Notes: generated by a model from the letters alone, not told the origin. A stretch of DNA of 54,886 nucleotides from Bacillota bacterium (GCA_023439185.1 JAEXOR010000058.1:1-54886), one strand, 5' to 3'. Positions 7,605 to 15,883 are shown, counted from the first letter of the stretch. Numbers and translations: made by a program.

Positions 7605-8048
7605 TTAAGCGTACCGGACAAGCTCAATACCGGCTTCATTCAGCATGGCCAGGGCCAGTGGGTCCGGGTAGTCGCCCCGGTAAATTACTTTGACGATCCG
7701 GGCGTTGGCCATCATTTTGGCGCATAATACGCAGGGCTGGTGTGTGCAGTAAAAAATGCCTCCGGCGATGGTGATACCATGCACCGCAGCCTGCAAAATA
7801 GCGTTTTGCTCAGCGTGCAGACCGCGGCATAATTCGTGCCGTTCTCCGGAGGGAATCCCCTGGCGTTCGCGCGTGCAGCCGATATCCAGGCAATGGGCCA
7901 GACCGGAGGGAGCGCCGTTATACCCCGTGGTCAAAATGCGGTTGTCCCGTACGATGATGGCCCCCACATTGCGGCGCAGGCAGGTGGAGCGCTTGGCCAC
8001 CGTGCCGGTAATTTCCATGAAATAATCATCCCAGGCGGGACGGGGCAT
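7605..8048 (-). CDS. comEB: dCMP deaminase / ComEB-like cytidine deaminase
   Basis: About 147 residues. Zinc-site motifs HAEQNAI and PCVLC, separated by about 30 residues, define a cytidine/deoxycytidylate deaminase. dCMP deaminase makes dUMP for thymidylate synthesis; in Bacillus the homologue is encoded in the comE operon. I prefer the ATG at 8048 as start: a GTG three codons upstream (8057) is also in frame, but the GGTGGAG ribosome-binding site overlaps it. The 5' end overlaps glyA by about 23 bp, which is expected to couple their translation. Confidence 0.92.
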   Translation of the reverse strand: MPRPAWDDYFMEITGTVAKRSTCLRRNVGAIIVRDNRILTTGYNGAPSGLAHCLDIGCTRERQGIPSGERHELCRGLHAEQNAILQAAVHGITIAGGIFYCTHQPCVLCAKMMANARIVKVIYRGDYPDPLALAMLNEAGIELVRYA

Positions 8049-9303
8049 ACACTCCACCTTCTTCGTAAAGGGGGAACCGGCGGCACAGTTCGGCGGCCAT
8101 TTCCGCGGCCCGCTTCCGGCCGGATTCGTCCGCGCCGGGGCTGATGGCCAGGTGGATGATTTCCGCGATCTGTTCCATTTCCGGCTCTTTCAGGCCCCGG
8201 GTGGTTACCGCCGGGGTACCGACGCGGATACCGCTGGTAACCACCGGCGGCTGCGGGTCAAAGGGGATGGCGTTTTTGTTCACGGTAATCCCAATCTGAT
8301 CCAGGGCTTTTTCGGCATCCCTGCCGGTGATGTTTTTATTGCGCAAGTCCACCAGCATCATGTGGTTGTCGGTGCCGCCGGAGATTAGTTCAAAGCCGCG
8401 TTTGATCAATGCCGAGGCCAGCGCCCGGGCGTTGTTGACGATCTGCTGCTGGTATTCCTTAAAGCCGGGCTGCAAGGCTTCGCCGAAAGCCACCGCTTTG
8501 GCGGCGATCACGTGCATCAGCGGCCCGCCCTGAATGCCCGGAAATACTGCTTTGTCTATTTTGGCGGCGTATTCTTCCTTGCACAGGATTAAACCGCCCC
8601 GGGGTCCGCGCAGCGTCTTGTGGGTGGTGGTGGTAACCACGTCGGCGTGGGGTACCGGGTTGCTGTGCAGGCCCGTCGCCACCAGACCGGCAATGTGCGC
8701 CATGTCCACCACCAGGTAGGCACCGACCTGCCGGGCTATTTCCCCCATCCGGGCAAAGTCGATTTCCCTGGGGTACGCGCTGGCCCCGGCCATGATCAGC
8801 CCGGGCTTGCATTCAAGAGCCGCGGCCAGGACTTTGTCGTAATCAATCCGGCCGGTCCCTTCCTCCACCCCGTAAAAGGCGATCTTAAAATAACGGCCGG
8901 AAAAATTCAGCGGACTGCCGTGGGTCAGGTGACCGCCATGGGCCAGGTTCATGCCTAAAATGGTATCACCAGGATCGAGCAGGGCGAAATACACCGCCGT
9001 GTTGGCCTGGGAACCGGAGTGCGGCTGAACATTGGCGTGCTGGGCGCCGAAAAGCTTTTTGGCCCGCTGGATGGCCAATTCCTCGGCGACGTCCACCTCC
9101 TCGCAGCCGCCGTAATAACGCCGGCCCGGCAGCCCTTCGGCATATTTGTTGGTCAGCACCGAGCCCTGGGCTTCCATGACGGCCCGGCTGACGATATTTT
9201 CAGAGGCAATTAGCTCCAGGGTGTTACGCTGCCGATCCAACTCACGCTGGACGGCCCTGCTGATTTCCGGATCTGTTTCTGCCAGGGGGCGGTAAAAAGT
9301 CAT
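8026..9303 (-). CDS. glyA: Serine hydroxymethyltransferase
   Basis: 425 residues, the normal length. This PLP enzyme converts serine and tetrahydrofolate to glycine and methylene-tetrahydrofolate. The PLP lysine lies in TTTTHKTLRGPRGG. The N-terminal block LELIASENIVS and the GLPGRRYYGGCE motif are diagnostic. It follows rpiB with a 4-bp overlap and is followed by comEB, so rpiB-glyA-comEB form one transcription unit. This matches the ywlF(rpiB)-ywlG-glyA order of Bacillus. Confidence 0.97.
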   Translation of the reverse strand: MTFYRPLAETDPEISRAVQRELDRQRNTLELIASENIVSRAVMEAQGSVLTNKYAEGLPGRRYYGGCEEVDVAEELAIQRAKKLFGAQHANVQPHSGSQANTAVYFALLDPGDTILGMNLAHGGHLTHGSPLNFSGRYFKIAFYGVEEGTGRIDYDKVLAAALECKPGLIMAGASAYPREIDFARMGEIARQVGAYLVVDMAHIAGLVATGLHSNPVPHADVVTTTTHKTLRGPRGGLILCKEEYAAKIDKAVFPGIQGGPLMHVIAAKAVAFGEALQPGFKEYQQQIVNNARALASALIKRGFELISGGTDNHMMLVDLRNKNITGRDAEKALDQIGITVNKNAIPFDPQPPVVTSGIRVGTPAVTTRGLKEPEMEQIAEIIHLAISPGADESGRKRAAEMAAELCRRFPLYEEGGVYAPSRLG

Positions 9304-9767
9304 TGTTTCTTCCCACCTTGTTCCTTTTCCATTTCAGTAATTTTCTCCACGCGACGGGCGTGCCTGCCCCCGGCAAACCGGGCGCCCAACCAGGCGCCGA
9401 CTATATCTATGGCCAGGCCCGGTCCGATAACCCGTTCTCCCAGGGTAATGATGTTGGCATCGTTATGCTCTCCGGCCATCCGGGCTGAAAAAGTATCATG
9501 GCAAAGTGCCGCCCTGATGCCCGGCACCTTGTTGGCCGCGATACTGACCCCGATGCCGGTGCCGCAGCAAAGTATGCCCCGGCTGAACTCTCCCCGGGCT
9601 ACCGCCCCGGCCACTGCCGCGGCAAAATCCGGGTAATCCACCGATTCGGTGGAATAAGCACCGAAGTCATGGTAGTCAATGTTTTGCTCTTGCAGGTAAT
9701 TCATGATCTCCGCTTTCAAATGAAATCCGCCGTGGTCGCTGCCTATGGCCAACCGCAATCCCAACAC
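9300..9767 (-). CDS. rpiB: Ribose-5-phosphate isomerase B
   Basis: 155 residues of the RpiB/LacAB sugar-phosphate isomerase family. IGSDHGGFHLK at the N-terminus and the active-site cysteine in CCGTGIGVSIAANK are clear. It interconverts ribose 5-phosphate and ribulose 5-phosphate in the non-oxidative pentose pathway. Its start overlaps nothing upstream and its stop overlaps the glyA start by 4 bp. Family members also act on allose or galactose phosphates, but the glyA/ywlE context favours RpiB. Confidence 0.95.
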   Translation of the reverse strand: MLGLRLAIGSDHGGFHLKAEIMNYLQEQNIDYHDFGAYSTESVDYPDFAAAVAGAVARGEFSRGILCCGTGIGVSIAANKVPGIRAALCHDTFSARMAGEHNDANIITLGERVIGPGLAIDIVGAWLGARFAGGRHARRVEKITEMEKEQGGKKQ

Positions 9768-9852
9768 TTCCCCGTCGCAGGATGTCGAAACCTAAACTTA
9801 TGAGTATTCTACGCAGTTCGTAACAGTTCCTGTTGCAGGCAATAAATTATAA

Positions 9853-10353
9853 TTATTTTAAACCGCCCCGTTCATTGCCAAACCGGCGCAGCGCGGCAGC
9901 CACCAGCTCTTCCAACAGGGCGGCCACCCGGCGGTAAGCGTCAATATCCCGTCCGAAAGGGTCGGGAACGTCACCGGAGGCGCCGGCGTATTGGGCCAGG
10001 GTGTGAATTTTGCCGGCATGAGCAGGCGCCAGACGGCACAGAGCTTCCCGGTGCCCCGAGGTCATGGCCAGCACTAGGTCCGCCCGCTCAACGTCCCGCC
10101 TGGTCAGCAAAGAAGAACTGTGGCCGCTCAAATCAAGGCCCCTTTCCCGCAGTACGGTTACGGCGCCGTTGGAAGCAACGTCTCCGGGCATGGCCGCCAG
10201 GCCCGCCGATACAATCTCCGCCCGCACTCCTTCCAAAGGCATGTCCGCCAGAGTCCGCCGGGCCAGCGCGGCGGCCATGGCGCTGCGGCAGGTATTGCCG
10301 GTGCAAACAAATAATATTCTCATTTTCCGGTTCAAACTCCTCAAGATAATCAT
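9853..10353 (-). CDS. Low-molecular-weight protein phosphatase (YwlE-like)
   Basis: 166 residues. The phosphate loop Cx5R is present as CTGNTCRSAMA near the N-terminus, and the general-acid aspartate as DVPDPFGRD in the C-terminal third. In Bacillus the syntenic homologue YwlE removes phosphate from protein arginines. The residue set that decides arginine versus tyrosine specificity (a Thr in the loop, here CTGNTC) agrees with YwlE. The natural start may be the ATG about 10 codons in (MRILFVCTGN), which lies close to the family norm of 150-156 residues. It overlaps the mntP stop by one base. Confidence 0.88.
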   Translation of the reverse strand: MIILRSLNRKMRILFVCTGNTCRSAMAAALARRTLADMPLEGVRAEIVSAGLAAMPGDVASNGAVTVLRERGLDLSGHSSSLLTRRDVERADLVLAMTSGHREALCRLAPAHAGKIHTLAQYAGASGDVPDPFGRDIDAYRRVAALLEELVAAALRRFGNERGGLK

Positions 10354-10898
10354 TAAGGGATGGCCATGCGCACCCCGATAATTACCAGCAGAATGCCGCC
10401 CCCCAGCACGGCGCGTTCACCGGCCCTGATGCCGACAAACCGGCCCAGCAGCAACCCGGCCGCGGTCATTACCCCGGCCGTCACGCCGATAACGCCGACG
10501 GTCAGGGGCAGGTTCACCTGCCTGGTCCCCAGGGAAAAACCCACGCTGAGGGCGTCCATACTGACACTGGCTGCCAGCAGCAACAATCCCCAGGTATTCA
10601 CCAGCACCACTTTGGGGTTCATGGAGTCTCCGCCGCTTAATGACGAGCGAATCATCTTAATCCCCAGGTACAGCAACAGCAGGGCGCCGGCCACAGAGGC
10701 CGCCCGGCCCACCAGCGCTCCGGCGACTCCGCCGGCGTACCAGCCGATCAGGGGCATCAGGATATGAAAGATAAGGACCGTAAAGCTGATTAAGATAATT
10801 TGGCGGATGGTCACTCCGGCAATGCCCAGCCCCAGGCACATGGAAAAGGCGTCGGTGCCCAGGGCCACCGCCAGGGCGAAGACCGTATAAATATCCAA
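10353..10898 (-). CDS. mntP: Manganese efflux pump MntP
   Basis: I place the start at a TTG (10898), giving 181 residues. GGAGGA lies 5 bases upstream, and the protein then begins at the first membrane helix as in other MntP proteins; a longer reading frame to 10982 adds an unlikely non-membrane leader. Six membrane segments are visible. The two conserved acidic motifs ALGTDAFSM and SVSMDALSVG are the metal-site repeats of MntP. It exports Mn2+ from the cytoplasm. The syntenic gene in Bacillus is ywlD. A Mn riboswitch was looked for upstream but none was recognised. Confidence 0.9.
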   Translation of the reverse strand: MDIYTVFALAVALGTDAFSMCLGLGIAGVTIRQIILISFTVLIFHILMPLIGWYAGGVAGALVGRAASVAGALLLLYLGIKMIRSSLSGGDSMNPKVVLVNTWGLLLLAASVSMDALSVGFSLGTRQVNLPLTVGVIGVTAGVMTAAGLLLGRFVGIRAGERAVLGGGILLVIIGVRMAIP

Positions 10899-10990
10899 GG
10901 GGTTCCTCCATCTAAAAGAAGCCGAGTGGGGTATCTTTCGCTTTCCGCCATGAAAATTAAGGTTACTCAAATCATACTGCAATGTGCAAA

Positions 10991-11121
10991 GTGTGCAAAA
11001 TTTAAATTAATGCGCAGTTAATGCACGAATTTCTTTGCTAAATAACTTAAAATTGTGCAATTTTTTAATTAATGCGCAGATAACTTGTTATTATTTTAAC
11101 ATTACTTCAAATTTTGCACAC
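10991..11121. repeat. 131-bp MITE-like element with 22-bp inverted ends
   Basis: The ends GTGTGCAAAATTT (10991-11003) and AAATTTTGCACAC (11109-11121) are perfect 13-bp inverted repeats; extended to 22 bp they match at 20. The interior is AT-rich and repeats TTAATGCGCAG twice. It fills the gap between mntP and ywlC, has no coding capacity, and differs sharply in composition from its neighbours. Confidence 0.55.
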
Positions 11122-11145
11122 CTGAATGGAGATTCTTCCAATTCT

Positions 11146-12219
11146 TCACACTTTAACCACATTGCCGCCGGCCGCCCTGAGCAGCCTGTTCATGACCGCC
11201 AGGCCCAACCCCTTGGCAGGCACGCCCTCAGCCAGGATTACGTCCACCGGCATCCGGTCGAAACGACGCAGGGATTCATACAGGGCGGCGGCAAGGGCGT
11301 CCGGCTCTTCCCGCCACCCCGCGGCGATGACGGCGTATCCCCGGCCCTGGTACCCGGACTCGTTGTCCCGGCAGGCCAGAATGCCCACCCGTTGCCCCCG
11401 GGCCGTCAGCCTTTGGGCCTCCGCCAGAATTTTACCGGCCAGCCCGGCGCCGTCGGCGCCGTCAAAAAGGAGCACCCGCGCCCGGGGAGCGTAATGGGTA
11501 TATTTCATGCCCGGCGAAAGGGGTTGCTCGTCCCCCGCCGCGCCATGCACAGCCGGATCCAGTTTTACCGGACCCAAAAGTGCTTCCAACTGCCGCGGGG
11601 TTACCCCGCCGGGTCGCAGGATTACCGGCTGTTCGCCCGTCAGATCCAGCACCGTGGACTCCACTCCCAGCCCCGCGGATCCGCCGTCCAGCACCAAGTC
11701 GACGCGGCCGCCCAGGTCTTCCAGCACATGGGCGGCCGTTGTGGGGCTGGGCCGGCCGGAAACATTGGCGCTGGGGGCGGCCACGGGTACTCCGGCGGCC
11801 CCGATCAGGGCCAAGGCCACGGGATGGGCGGGCACCCGGACGGCCACCGTGCCCAGCCCGCCCGTTACGATAGAGGAAAACCCATACTCGTCCTTTAAAA
11901 CCAGTGTCAGCGGCCCGGGCCAGAAATGCGCCGCCAATAGCCGCGCCTGCTCCGGAATATGTTTAAAATACCGGCTCAAACCGGCGGCAGAATCTAAATG
12001 CACAATTAAAGGGTTATCCGCCGGCCTGCCCTTGGCCTCAAATATCCGGGCCACCGCCCGTTCGTCCAGGGCATTGGCGCCCAGTCCGTAAACGGTTTCG
12101 GTGGGGAAGGCAACCAGGCCGCCCGCCAGCAATATCGTCCCCGCCTTTTGAACGGGGTCTCTGTCCGGATTGAGCGGATCAATGACCAATAAGCCGGTGG
12201 GAAGACTGTCCCGTGCCAT
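11146..12219 (-). CDS. ywlC: L-threonylcarbamoyladenylate synthase (Sua5/YwlC type)
   Basis: 357 residues: an N-terminal YrdC domain (about 20-205) followed by a C-terminal Sua5 domain, the two-domain layout of Sua5/YwlC. It makes threonylcarbamoyl-AMP from threonine, bicarbonate and ATP for the t6A37 modification of ANN-decoding tRNAs. Motifs are PTETVYGLG, KGRPADNPLIVH and SANVSGRPSPT. The linker and the Sua5 domain (LSPGMKYTHYAP) are intact. It precedes mntP and ywlE as in Bacillus (ywlC-ywlD-ywlE). Confidence 0.95.
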   Translation of the reverse strand: MARDSLPTGLLVIDPLNPDRDPVQKAGTILLAGGLVAFPTETVYGLGANALDERAVARIFEAKGRPADNPLIVHLDSAAGLSRYFKHIPEQARLLAAHFWPGPLTLVLKDEYGFSSIVTGGLGTVAVRVPAHPVALALIGAAGVPVAAPSANVSGRPSPTTAAHVLEDLGGRVDLVLDGGSAGLGVESTVLDLTGEQPVILRPGGVTPRQLEALLGPVKLDPAVHGAAGDEQPLSPGMKYTHYAPRARVLLFDGADGAGLAGKILAEAQRLTARGQRVGILACRDNESGYQGRGYAVIAAGWREEPDALAAALYESLRRFDRMPVDVILAEGVPAKGLGLAVMNRLLRAAGGNVVKV

Positions 12220-12529
12220 CTTTTGCCACGCCTCCGTTTTCTCTCCGGTAGTATATCACAAAGGACGCCGGGTTAAAAGAATGTGGGCGACCGCAAGGGT
12301 CGCCCACAGGATATGGAGGAACCGTCTCCTTGTGTTCCCCTGGTCGAAGATTAGCGAATTATACGAGAATTTGTAGGAATTTTCTTGTATTTTGGGGCAG
12401 GATATTGCTTTTATTTGTGCAAGTTATTATTTACAAACGCCATATTGTGATTAAATAGCAAAAATAGCATGGTTTTGCAACAAAATACTACCGGGACTTG
12501 CAGAATATGTCAACGAAGGAGGACTTGCC
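12220..12529. other. Intergenic region between ywlC and agrB, with one hairpin
   Basis: A 310-bp divergent gap. A perfect 10-bp hairpin (GTGGGCGACC / GGTCGCCCAC, 12283-12307) lies 64-88 bases upstream of ywlC; on the minus strand it is followed by a weak ATTCTTTT. The rest is AT-rich and must hold the agrB promoter, but no convincing -35/-10 pair was found. A GGAGG ribosome-binding site precedes the agrB GTG. Confidence 0.5.
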
Positions 12530-13141
12530 GTGTCTTCCGCGATCCAACATATTTCCCGCCTTCTGGCCGGTGAAAAACCGTATACCGGCGATATCGGCCA
12601 GGACACCGAAGTATTTGCCTACGCTATCAAATTATTCTTGCTCAACGCCACAGCCTTAGCCGGCATAATGCTGCCGGCCTGGCAGTTGGGCACCCTTAAA
12701 GCCACCCTTCTGATCTGGGCGGCGGCCCAGTCCCTGCGCATTTTTGCCGGCGGCCGCCACCAATCGGGCCCCTTGAAATGCTGGATTACCACCGTGGTTG
12801 TTTTTACCCTGCTGGGCTGGCTGGTCACCGCCGGCGCCTCGTTATTCAGCGAGTACGTGTTGTTGTTTATCGCCCTGGGGTCTACGTTCGCCCTATCCAC
12901 AGTAATTTACCACGCCCCCGTGACCATCGCCTCCAAACAGTTTGCTCCCGCCAAACGGAGAAAACTCAAGATGGCCGCGACGGCAGTGGTGGTTCTCTGG
13001 TCCGTGGCGGCGCTGGCCCCGCTTAACGCGGTTTTCGACCAGCCCACAGTACCGCTGGCCATCATTACCGGACTGGTGGTGCAGTCGCTTTCCGTAGTTG
13101 ACTTTTCCCGTGCGGATAATCGCACAACCGAGGCTTTATGA
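12530..13141 (+). CDS. agrB: AgrB-type peptide-processing membrane protease
   Basis: 203 residues with 4-6 membrane segments. The AgrB core RIFAGGRHQSGPLKCW places a histidine at 77 and a cysteine at 84, the same positions as the catalytic pair of staphylococcal AgrB. AgrB cuts the C-terminal tail of the AgrD precursor and closes the thiolactone ring. The start is GTG with GGAGG 6 bases upstream. The gene is followed within 120 bp by a short AgrD-like gene, a membrane protein and a histidine kinase on the same strand, which makes a signalling function likely. Confidence 0.92.
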   Translation: MSSAIQHISRLLAGEKPYTGDIGQDTEVFAYAIKLFLLNATALAGIMLPAWQLGTLKATLLIWAAAQSLRIFAGGRHQSGPLKCWITTVVVFTLLGWLVTAGASLFSEYVLLFIALGSTFALSTVIYHAPVTIASKQFAPAKRRKLKMAATAVVVLWSVAALAPLNAVFDQPTVPLAIITGLVVQSLSVVDFSRADNRTTEAL

Positions 13142-13210
13142 CCCAAACAGCGAAGTTAATGTTAACATGATAAAAAATGTGTGCAGGCCGGATATTTTGT
13201 AATTGACTAA

Positions 13211-13239
13211 TTGGTTTTTCATGGCATTTAAAGTATAAT
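13211..13239 (+). promoter_or_regulatory. Promoter of agrD
   Basis: TTGGTT, 17 bases, TATAAT, ending 20 bases before the agrD GTG. It would let the signal precursor and downstream genes be transcribed independently of agrB. Confidence 0.55.
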
Positions 13240-13259
13240 TGATGAAAGGAGGGATAAAG

Positions 13260-13379
13260 GTGAAAAAAGCTCTATTTATCATGACAGCCGCCGTGTTGCT
13301 GCTGATTGCCCAAGTCGGCGCGGCCTCCGCTTGTGGATGCGGTTTTTATGAACCCGATGTGCCAGAGGCGATGAAGTAA
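13260..13379 (+). CDS. agrD: AgrD-like cyclic lactone autoinducer precursor
   Basis: A 39-residue peptide, below the size of usual gene calls. Layout: short basic N-terminus (VKKALF), a hydrophobic/amphipathic leader to about residue 24, then ACGCGFY and an acidic proline-containing tail EPDVPEAMK. This is the AgrD scheme: leader, Cys-containing signal core, charged recognition tail. There are two candidate ring cysteines, C25 and C27. The start is GTG with AAAGGAGGG 7 bases upstream. Its stop overlaps the next start (TAATG). The mature peptide cannot be predicted exactly from sequence. Confidence 0.85.
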   Translation: MKKALFIMTAAVLLLIAQVGAASACGCGFYEPDVPEAMK

Positions 13380-13876
13380 TGTTTACATTTAATTTCGAGT
13401 TTTTAAACTTCTTTTTAATTGGCATACCGGAATGTTTCGCACTTTCAATACTGGCGCTGGCAATCTTAAAACAAGGATATAAAAATAAAATACCGACTAT
13501 ATTTTTAATAAGCTGTATTGTAGCATTTGTGGTTTTTCTTATTCGTTCAGCCAACTTAAACGTCGGCCTGCACACTGCTTTTGCTACATTAACGCTGGCT
13601 CTGTTAATCAGTCACTTCTTTAAAACTTACAAGTTACAGAGCCTCGTTGCCAGCATCATTTGCATGGTAAGTCTCTTTGGGACAGAGTTTTTAATATTTA
13701 CACTATATAAATATTTCTTTTCTATAGATGCAAATGATACTGTCCAAATCAACTATCACTGGCTTATAATTAACTGGCTGCATATTATTTTACTAGCTTT
13801 ACTGACCTTTTTGATCAACAAATCCACCTGGTATCAACAAAGCGCATTCTTCATCAAGCCTTCCAAAGAAACCTAG
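13379..13876 (+). CDS. Membrane protein of the agr locus, AgrC-sensor-like, no kinase
   Basis: 165 residues, five or six hydrophobic helices, and no soluble domain. It is noticeably more AT-rich than its neighbours. The ATG overlaps the agrD stop by one base, so the two are almost certainly translated together. Size and topology resemble the N-terminal signal-binding half of AgrC without the kinase domains. I do not recognise a named family. It might be a separate peptide receptor, an immunity or export helper, or a remnant of an ancestral AgrC. Confidence 0.75.
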   Translation: MFTFNFEFLNFFLIGIPECFALSILALAILKQGYKNKIPTIFLISCIVAFVVFLIRSANLNVGLHTAFATLTLALLISHFFKTYKLQSLVASIICMVSLFGTEFLIFTLYKYFFSIDANDTVQINYHWLIINWLHIILLALLTFLINKSTWYQQSAFFIKPSKET

Positions 13877-13904
13877 GTGCGTATAATACCTGCGCCTGGG
13901 TTTT
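13872..13904 (+). terminator. Terminator/attenuator between the membrane protein and the kinase
   Basis: Nine-pair stem (CCTAGGTGC with GCGCCTGGG, three G-U pairs) around an 11-nt loop, then TTTT. It overlaps the stop codon of the membrane protein gene and lies 25 bases before the kinase start, so it may lower kinase expression relative to the signal genes. The loop also contains TATAAT, but no good -35 was seen. Confidence 0.5.
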
Positions 13905-13928
13905 ACTTGCTAATGGGGGGAACAGTTA

Positions 13929-15860
13929 ATGAAACCGGACCCGGGGTTTAACAGGCTTAAGGATTCCTACTTGTTCGCCCACCTGACCTACTGCATTTTA
14001 ACCGCCACCTGTTTAATCGGCTGGTTAAAAGAAACTGAAATGCGCTTATTTGACAGTTACAGCCTGTTGTGGATTTTCTGCATGATCGCCATCCTGGCCC
14101 TGCTTCCAGCCCAGCACAAAATCCTGACCCAGACGTTCCTCCGGGACTACCGGCGCCTGCACTTATACAAAATTTTATACACCGCCGTCATCTGCGTCAT
14201 TTACATCCCCATCATCACCAGCGTATTTGCCAACGCCGGTCTGAGCATATTAACCATCGTCCCGGTTATCCTGGTCTCCATCGTCTGCGGCACGGTTTAC
14301 GGTATCGCAACAGCGCTGGTGATGTCGCTGACCACCATGTATGTCAGCATGGCCGCCGCCGGATTTATCTCCGCCATTTTTACCGAACAAATCCTGCTGT
14401 TGTCCCTGCTGGCCACCACCGCCTGGTTCATCGGTCATTCCTTTGATTATATCAGGAATTTATATCAGCAACTCCTGAGCAGCGACCAGCACCTGAAAAA
14501 AACCATGGACAACCTGGGTATCGCCACCCTGCACGTGGACAGCGCCGGCCGCATTATCTATTCCAACCGGTGTTTTAGTGAATTTACCAGCCTGGAAATA
14601 ACCGAAGAAGCAAATATTAAAGAAATTGCCGCCAAGCATTTCCCCTTCCTGAATCCTATACTGAACAACCTGATCGATAACTCCAAAGAAGCCCAGCCGA
14701 TGTTCGGCCAGATGATCAACAGCCGGAAGCGGCTCGTCCCGGTGCAGTGCATCATCTACCCGACCGGTTCCGGACTGGAGGAGAATAAAGGGGTAATCAT
14801 CTGCATCCATGACATTTCCCTGTCGCAGCGGCTGGAAGAGGAGAAAATCATTACCAACCACTTTATTGATTTCATCAACGCCGGGGTGATCATGACCGAC
14901 GCGGCTAAAAAAATAATTGAAATCAACAGCCAGGCCGCATATCTGCTGGGAATGCCGAAAGAAAACGTCTTAAATAAGCATTTACCCCTTTTGTTCAGTG
15001 AGCTAAACAATAACCTGCCGGTTCAAGAGATGAAGCCCAGCTACGAAATGAAGCTGGGCGATACAACCCTGCTGATTAATTGCGCCGAACTGTGCGACAA
15101 GGACAACCGCAGCATCGGCAGCGTATGCATTATTAACGATATCAGCGACCGGAAAGAGATGGAGCGGAAAATGCAGCGTTCGGCCACCCTTTCGGCCATC
15201 GGTGAGTTGGCTGCCGGAACCGCGCATGAGATCAGGAACCCCCTCACTTCCATCAAAGGCTTCTTGCAGTTGATGAAGAGCAGGAAAGAGCAGCGTGTTG
15301 GAGACATGGACAGCTATTTTGAGCTTATTTTGTCCGAAGTGGACCGCATCAACGCCATTGTGGTGGAATTTCTCAAGCTGGCCCGGCCTGAAAAAATGGT
15401 CACGCAGCGGGTTAACCTGAATGAAATTTTGGATTCCATCTGGGACCTGCTGTATAACGAAGCGACGCGGCGGACTGTTAAAATGTCCCGGTTCCAGGAC
15501 CCGGAGTTGCCCCCGATCACGGGCAACACCGATATGATTAAGCAGGTCATTATCAACCTGGTCAATAACGCCATCCAGGCCGCCGGCCCCAAGGGCGCCG
15601 TACGGATAAACACCCTCCGGTACAAGGGCGGGGTCAGGCTGTCGGTATTGGATAACGGCCCGGGCATAGATAAAGAGCTGCAGGAGCGCATATTCGATCC
15701 ATATTTCACAACCAGGGACGAGGGTACCGGGCTGGGTTTGGCCATTACCAGCAAAATAATAAACGACCATAACGGCGCCATCAACGTGCGCAGCACCCCG
15801 GGCAAGGGCGCCAAATTTGACGTGGATTTTCCGCCTGATACTGAACCGCCGAGCTCGTGA
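13929..15860 (+). CDS. Membrane PAS histidine kinase, sporulation-kinase type
   Basis: 643 residues. About five membrane helices occupy residues 20-175, followed by two PAS domains (about 190-300 and 310-420), a HisKA domain with the phospho-acceptor H433 in AGTAHEIRNPLTSIKGF, and a HATPase_c domain (about 535-640) with N-box INLVNNAIQAA, G1 DNGPGI and G2 GTGLGLAI. The H-box reading HEIRNPLTSIKGF is the signature of Bacillus/Clostridium sporulation kinases that feed Spo0F or Spo0A. True AgrC kinases belong to a different (HPK10) class. No response regulator follows, as is usual for sporulation kinases. Position behind agrBD suggests that it senses or relays the peptide signal. Confidence 0.9.
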   Translation: MKPDPGFNRLKDSYLFAHLTYCILTATCLIGWLKETEMRLFDSYSLLWIFCMIAILALLPAQHKILTQTFLRDYRRLHLYKILYTAVICVIYIPIITSVFANAGLSILTIVPVILVSIVCGTVYGIATALVMSLTTMYVSMAAAGFISAIFTEQILLLSLLATTAWFIGHSFDYIRNLYQQLLSSDQHLKKTMDNLGIATLHVDSAGRIIYSNRCFSEFTSLEITEEANIKEIAAKHFPFLNPILNNLIDNSKEAQPMFGQMINSRKRLVPVQCIIYPTGSGLEENKGVIICIHDISLSQRLEEEKIITNHFIDFINAGVIMTDAAKKIIEINSQAAYLLGMPKENVLNKHLPLLFSELNNNLPVQEMKPSYEMKLGDTTLLINCAELCDKDNRSIGSVCIINDISDRKEMERKMQRSATLSAIGELAAGTAHEIRNPLTSIKGFLQLMKSRKEQRVGDMDSYFELILSEVDRINAIVVEFLKLARPEKMVTQRVNLNEILDSIWDLLYNEATRRTVKMSRFQDPELPPITGNTDMIKQVIINLVNNAIQAAGPKGAVRINTLRYKGGVRLSVLDNGPGIDKELQERIFDPYFTTRDEGTGLGLAITSKIINDHNGAINVRSTPGKGAKFDVDFPPDTEPPSS

Positions 15861-15883
15861 AACATGGGGACGGTTCTTAAAGG

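Noticed and set aside
10899..10982. 28-residue N-terminal extension of MntP
   Set aside because: No membrane or family similarity, and the TTG at 10898 has a well-spaced ribosome-binding site.
11035..11898. 287-residue plus-strand frame opposite ywlC
   Set aside because: Antisense shadow; begins inside the AT-rich repeat element and has no coherent domain.
13929..15860. Kinase as a true AgrC
   Set aside because: It has PAS domains and a HEIRNPLTS box typical of sporulation kinases, not the HPK10 layout of AgrC.
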